A stretch of 29,928 nt of DNA, from the NCBI GenBank assembly GCA_003640385.1, contig RCAB01000648.1, forward strand, positions 1 through 29,928. Direction: 5' to 3'. This stretch comes from Setaria digitata. Its lineage: Eukaryota > Nematoda > Chromadorea > Rhabditida > Setariidae. This document shows positions 27,283 through 29,928 of this stretch, in pieces (positions within the stretch are counted from its first letter, which is position 1; the number at the start of each line of letters is the position of its first letter). The position numbers and the translations under genes are program-made. A model generated the notes under the pieces. The model had not been told where the DNA came from, made no database searches, and saw nothing but the letters and a program-made list of their open reading frames with translations.

Positions 27283-27872
27283 TTTAATTTGATCAAAATG
27301 AGTTTTTTATCCAAAGCTATTTAAAACCAGAGTGTATTTGTCTGCCGAATGCATTAGATTCCAGTCTTACTTATATTTAGAGGTTCTCTTTATCGGCGGT
27401 GGGAGTTGTGAGTGCCAGAGAGCTCTTCTAGTAAATCAGCTTTTGCATTTATCAGAGGTTAAGGAAAAACTTTGTTTAGCATCCAAGGAATTGACTGAAT
27501 AATTGTAGCAAGAGTGAGAGTTTCTTCCGCTCTGTCATGGTTTTTGTCTTTTATAATTCGGTGATTCTTTTCTTTGCTGGATTACATGTAACTGTGCAAC
27601 GATAAGTTTTGAGTGTGTATGTAATGTACAGTATTACAAATGTTCATTTTATTATTTTCCACGCAAATAAAATCCGCTTTTCATAATTCAGATGACTACT
27701 TAGTTTCGCCGTTGTCATTTATATCAATCTATATTTTTGTAATTAATGTGATATTCTAGGTATACGATTCTAAAAGTGATATACGATTCTAAAAGTTGAC
27801 CCAATGTAGTTGTCTTGTCGATATACACTAAACATATATGTTAAAGTTTGGTATTAGGTCAACCTTTTCCAG
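27283..27872 (+). other. CAMKMT 3' UTR and spacer before CENP-S
   Basis: Contains AATAAA at 27666-27671 as the likely CAMKMT polyadenylation signal. It also has a 19/20-nt tandem repeat at 27761-27799 and a strong acceptor-like CCTTTTCCAG ending at 27872, just before the candidate CENP-S start. No additional gene is seen. The spacing is compatible with either an operon-like arrangement or independent transcription. Confidence 0.45.
27761..27799 (+). repeat. two-copy tandem repeat, about 19 nt
   Basis: TATACGATTCTAAAAGTGA is followed directly by TATACGATTCTAAAAGTTGA. Two copies only, in the spacer upstream of CENP-S. Confidence 0.75.
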
Positions 27873-27877
27873 GAATT

Positions 27878-29900
27878 ATGAATATATGGAGCATTACAGT
27901 TAGATTGGAATGTACAAATCACACAATTTTATATATATATATATATATTTATTATCAAGAAATCGTCGATGCTGTCCATTATTCGTGCATGCTTATACAG
28001 GACGAGGTTGTTGAAAAGCTGGAGGCGAAAGGTCAGAAAATGGAGTTTGACAAAGAGGTGGTCGCGCAATTGGCTTTTTCTATATGTGATACCCTTTGTG
28101 GTACCTGGCCTAATGAACTCTTGCAATACGCAAAGTAAGATTTCATGGACTTTATGTACTTTCAGGTGCTGATAGAGGCTTTTAAGGGAGGATTAATTTG
28201 TGTAAATATTTTACAGGCACGCAAGGCGTTCAGTCGTCAACATTTCGGACCTAAAGCTTCTTTTTCGGAAAAATGAAAATATGGTAGATTTCTTTTCTTC
28301 GGATTAAAGAAAACTTTTTCAATCTTTCAAATCGTTTTTATTTTCCTTTTTATTCACGTTTCTAATCTTTTTTTTTTTTTTGAATTTATTTTCCTTACAA
28401 TTTTCATTTTATACAGCTTTCGTTTATCAGCAATATTGTTGAAAGTTCATCTCTTCCGGCCAGAAAAAGACATTTCCGAAAGAGTGTAGACAAGAAGAGC
28501 GCTAAAGTAACAAACAGCAGCGAAAAAGCAGACAATGAAAATATGGGAAGTTTATTGTCGGAAAATAAAAGCGCATTAAAATTGACGGATTTCTGGAACC
28601 AGTAAGTTACTATCTTTTGAGAATCTAAGTATATTAAGATATTTGAAAGAAGTTTATCTCGAGTTTCATCTGTAATATTGACAAATTTAGTGAATGTGCA
28701 AGTAAGGTTTCACTGATGTTATGCAATGTGTTACTGCCGAAATTGTTACTAAATTTTTAGACCTTCAGCAATTCGAGGACGATTATTGCATCCAACTTCT
28801 AATTATACTTCAGAAATAACGGGAGAAAAATTTTCTTCTAATTTGATGTCTTTGCAAAAAGAAATATTTGTTGCAAACGAGAAAGAAACACCATTTTGTT
28901 GCAAGCAAATAACGAATGCTGCTACGAGATTAAGAAAAACAAAAGGAAAAAAAGAAAGAGGATGTCAAAAAATACGCATAACAGATGAGCCAACCCCGCT
29001 AAATAGTTCTGATTCCAGAAAAAAAGAGGAGCTGGAAGTTGTGCGTACTGTTGTTTCCACTTCGCCATACTCTTCAGATAAAAAAATTCTGCAAACACTA
29101 CAGTCCATCACTAATTGTTTTAGTGGTGTTAATCGGGAAGTGTGCACAGATGGATCAGTTAGTAATGACTTATTCATGGAAATAAAAATGGATGCGCCGA
29201 AAAATAACATTCTACTGTTAGACAATGAAGCGCGTGTTGGGAGTTCCACTGCAGAAGTAACTGCTCAGAAAACTCCTTATGTAGGAAGAGATAAAGTCGA
29301 CAAAAGTCAAGCAGAATCCGGGATTCAAAATCCGTCGGATGAAAAGCCTGTTTTCTCAGCTGAAACGCTACTGCGAAATTCGATAAAGAGAAAAAGTGAA
29401 AGGCAGCAGTTTACAAATAGATCTTTAAAGAACAAATCCAGCTCTGCAGATGATTGTAAGTTTTTTAAAGCTCTGAAATAAATCTATTTTTCATATTTAC
29501 TTACTTGCTTCTCTGTTTATTATTTTGTTGCTGAATAATTTTAAGTAAATTCAAAAATAAGTAATTATGATATAAGTTGCTTTTCTCAAAAACACAGCAG
29601 AGCTTTCGATATTTGACAGCTGGGAAAAAGGAAGAGGATTGGATTAAAGTTCTTTTTTCATATTTTTCTTTTCTTCATTTTTAAAATTCAGATAGTTGTT
29701 TAATGAATTTCTGACTGAACATTTGTCGGAACCATAATATTGCTTATCTTCATTGAAGTAATGCGGCGAAATATTTCGTAGTTAAAGTGATTAATTTTAT
29801 AAAGCAAGACCCGTAAATCCTCCTGTTTTAGGCTTTTCGTCTTTCAAATTTGAATCAGATGAGGATTCGGACGAGAGTTACTTGCCAGGAGTAAATGAAG
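27878..29900 (+). CDS. CENPS: CENP-S/MHF1 histone-fold protein with long C-terminal extension; 3' end outside window
   Basis: CENP-S (MHF1) pairs with CENP-X (MHF2) as a histone-fold complex acting with FANCM at stalled forks and, in many eukaryotes, with CENP-T/W at kinetochores. Coding exons seen: 27878-28134, 28217-28283, 28417-28601, 28761-29455, 29832-29900, continuing past a GTATGC donor at 29901. The histone fold spans residues 28-112: DAVHYSCMLIQDEV, MEFDKEVVAQLAF, YAKHARRSVVNISDLKLL and KNENMLSFI align block by block with vertebrate CENP-S, apart from a short insertion (VEKLEAKGQK). It is followed by at least 310 hydrophilic, Ser/Lys-rich residues, while human CENP-S is only about 138 aa in all. 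The extension has a PIP-like ALKLTDFW at 161-168 and an acidic ESDEDSDESYLPG near the cut end. The 5' end is uncertain: the frame is open from an ATG at 27878 behind a good acceptor, but it crosses a TA repeat. An upstream exon joined at ATCAAG (27959) is the alternative. Confidence 0.83.
27930..27947 (+). repeat. TA dinucleotide microsatellite, about 9 units
   Basis: TATATA run directly upstream of the CENP-S histone-fold codons. In the open-frame model it is translated as alternating Tyr-Ile. A change by one TA unit would shift the frame, so it is either intronic/UTR or a slippage-prone part of the coding sequence. Confidence 0.9.
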
Positions 29901-29928
29901 GTATGCTTGTGTTTATATTCTTTTTTTT

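Noticed and set aside
28965..29249. Minus-strand 94-codon frame
   Set aside because: Antisense shadow of the large CENP-S exon, which is in phase with its neighbours on both sides.

Overview
This window is nuclear DNA from a nematode, most likely a filarial worm (Onchocercidae: the Brugia, Loa, Onchocerca or Dirofilaria group). It is AT-rich. Its genes are cut into many short exons with GT-AG introns, including several of only about 60 nt. Several start codons lie just behind a TTTCAG-like acceptor with no partner exon, which is the signature of spliced-leader trans-splicing. I assign it to a filarial worm by overall look and protein similarity from memory, not by a database search. No prokaryotic features, tRNA, rRNA or CRISPR array were seen.

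Layout, left to right. 1-2304: no supported gene; it contains a 92-nt duplication around a single N. 2305-4949 (-): deoxyhypusine synthase, 6 exons, 366 aa. 5494-9467 (-): ASH2, the SPRY and zinc-finger core subunit of SET1/MLL H3K4 methyltransferase complexes, 12 exons, 572 aa. 9468-10786: no gene. 10787-20463 (-): a full-length BAZ1A/ACF1-type ISWI partner (WAC, DDT, WHIM, PHD, bromodomain), about 30 exons and 1393 aa. 20464-23289: no supported gene; it holds a GC-richer patch with CACGTG/ACGTG motifs. 23290-24974 (-): an unrecognised gene of about 8 exons and 221 aa. 24975-25921: a shared divergent upstream region with a 147-nt duplication around another single N. 25922-27282 (+): calmodulin-lysine N-methyltransferase, 2 exons, 324 aa. 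27878-29900 and beyond (+): a CENP-S/MHF1 histone-fold protein with a long disordered C-terminal extension, cut off by the right edge.

Exon joins were worked out by hand. In the five recognised genes all junctions keep phase. The DHPS, ASH2 and CAMKMT totals match the expected family lengths. ASH2 and DHPS are head-to-tail on the same strand with 544 bp between them, and DHPS has a trans-splice-like acceptor 14 nt before its ATG, so an operon is plausible. CAMKMT and CENP-S are also head-to-tail, and CENP-S has a strong acceptor just before its candidate start.

Three of the six genes act on chromatin (ASH2, BAZ1A, CENP-S) and two install post-translational modifications on small proteins (DHPS on eIF5A, CAMKMT on calmodulin). 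I see no evidence that they form one pathway. The least conventional items are the CENP-S extension, which carries a PIP-box-like motif, a TA microsatellite in the CENP-S 5' reading frame, and the unrecognised 221-aa gene.
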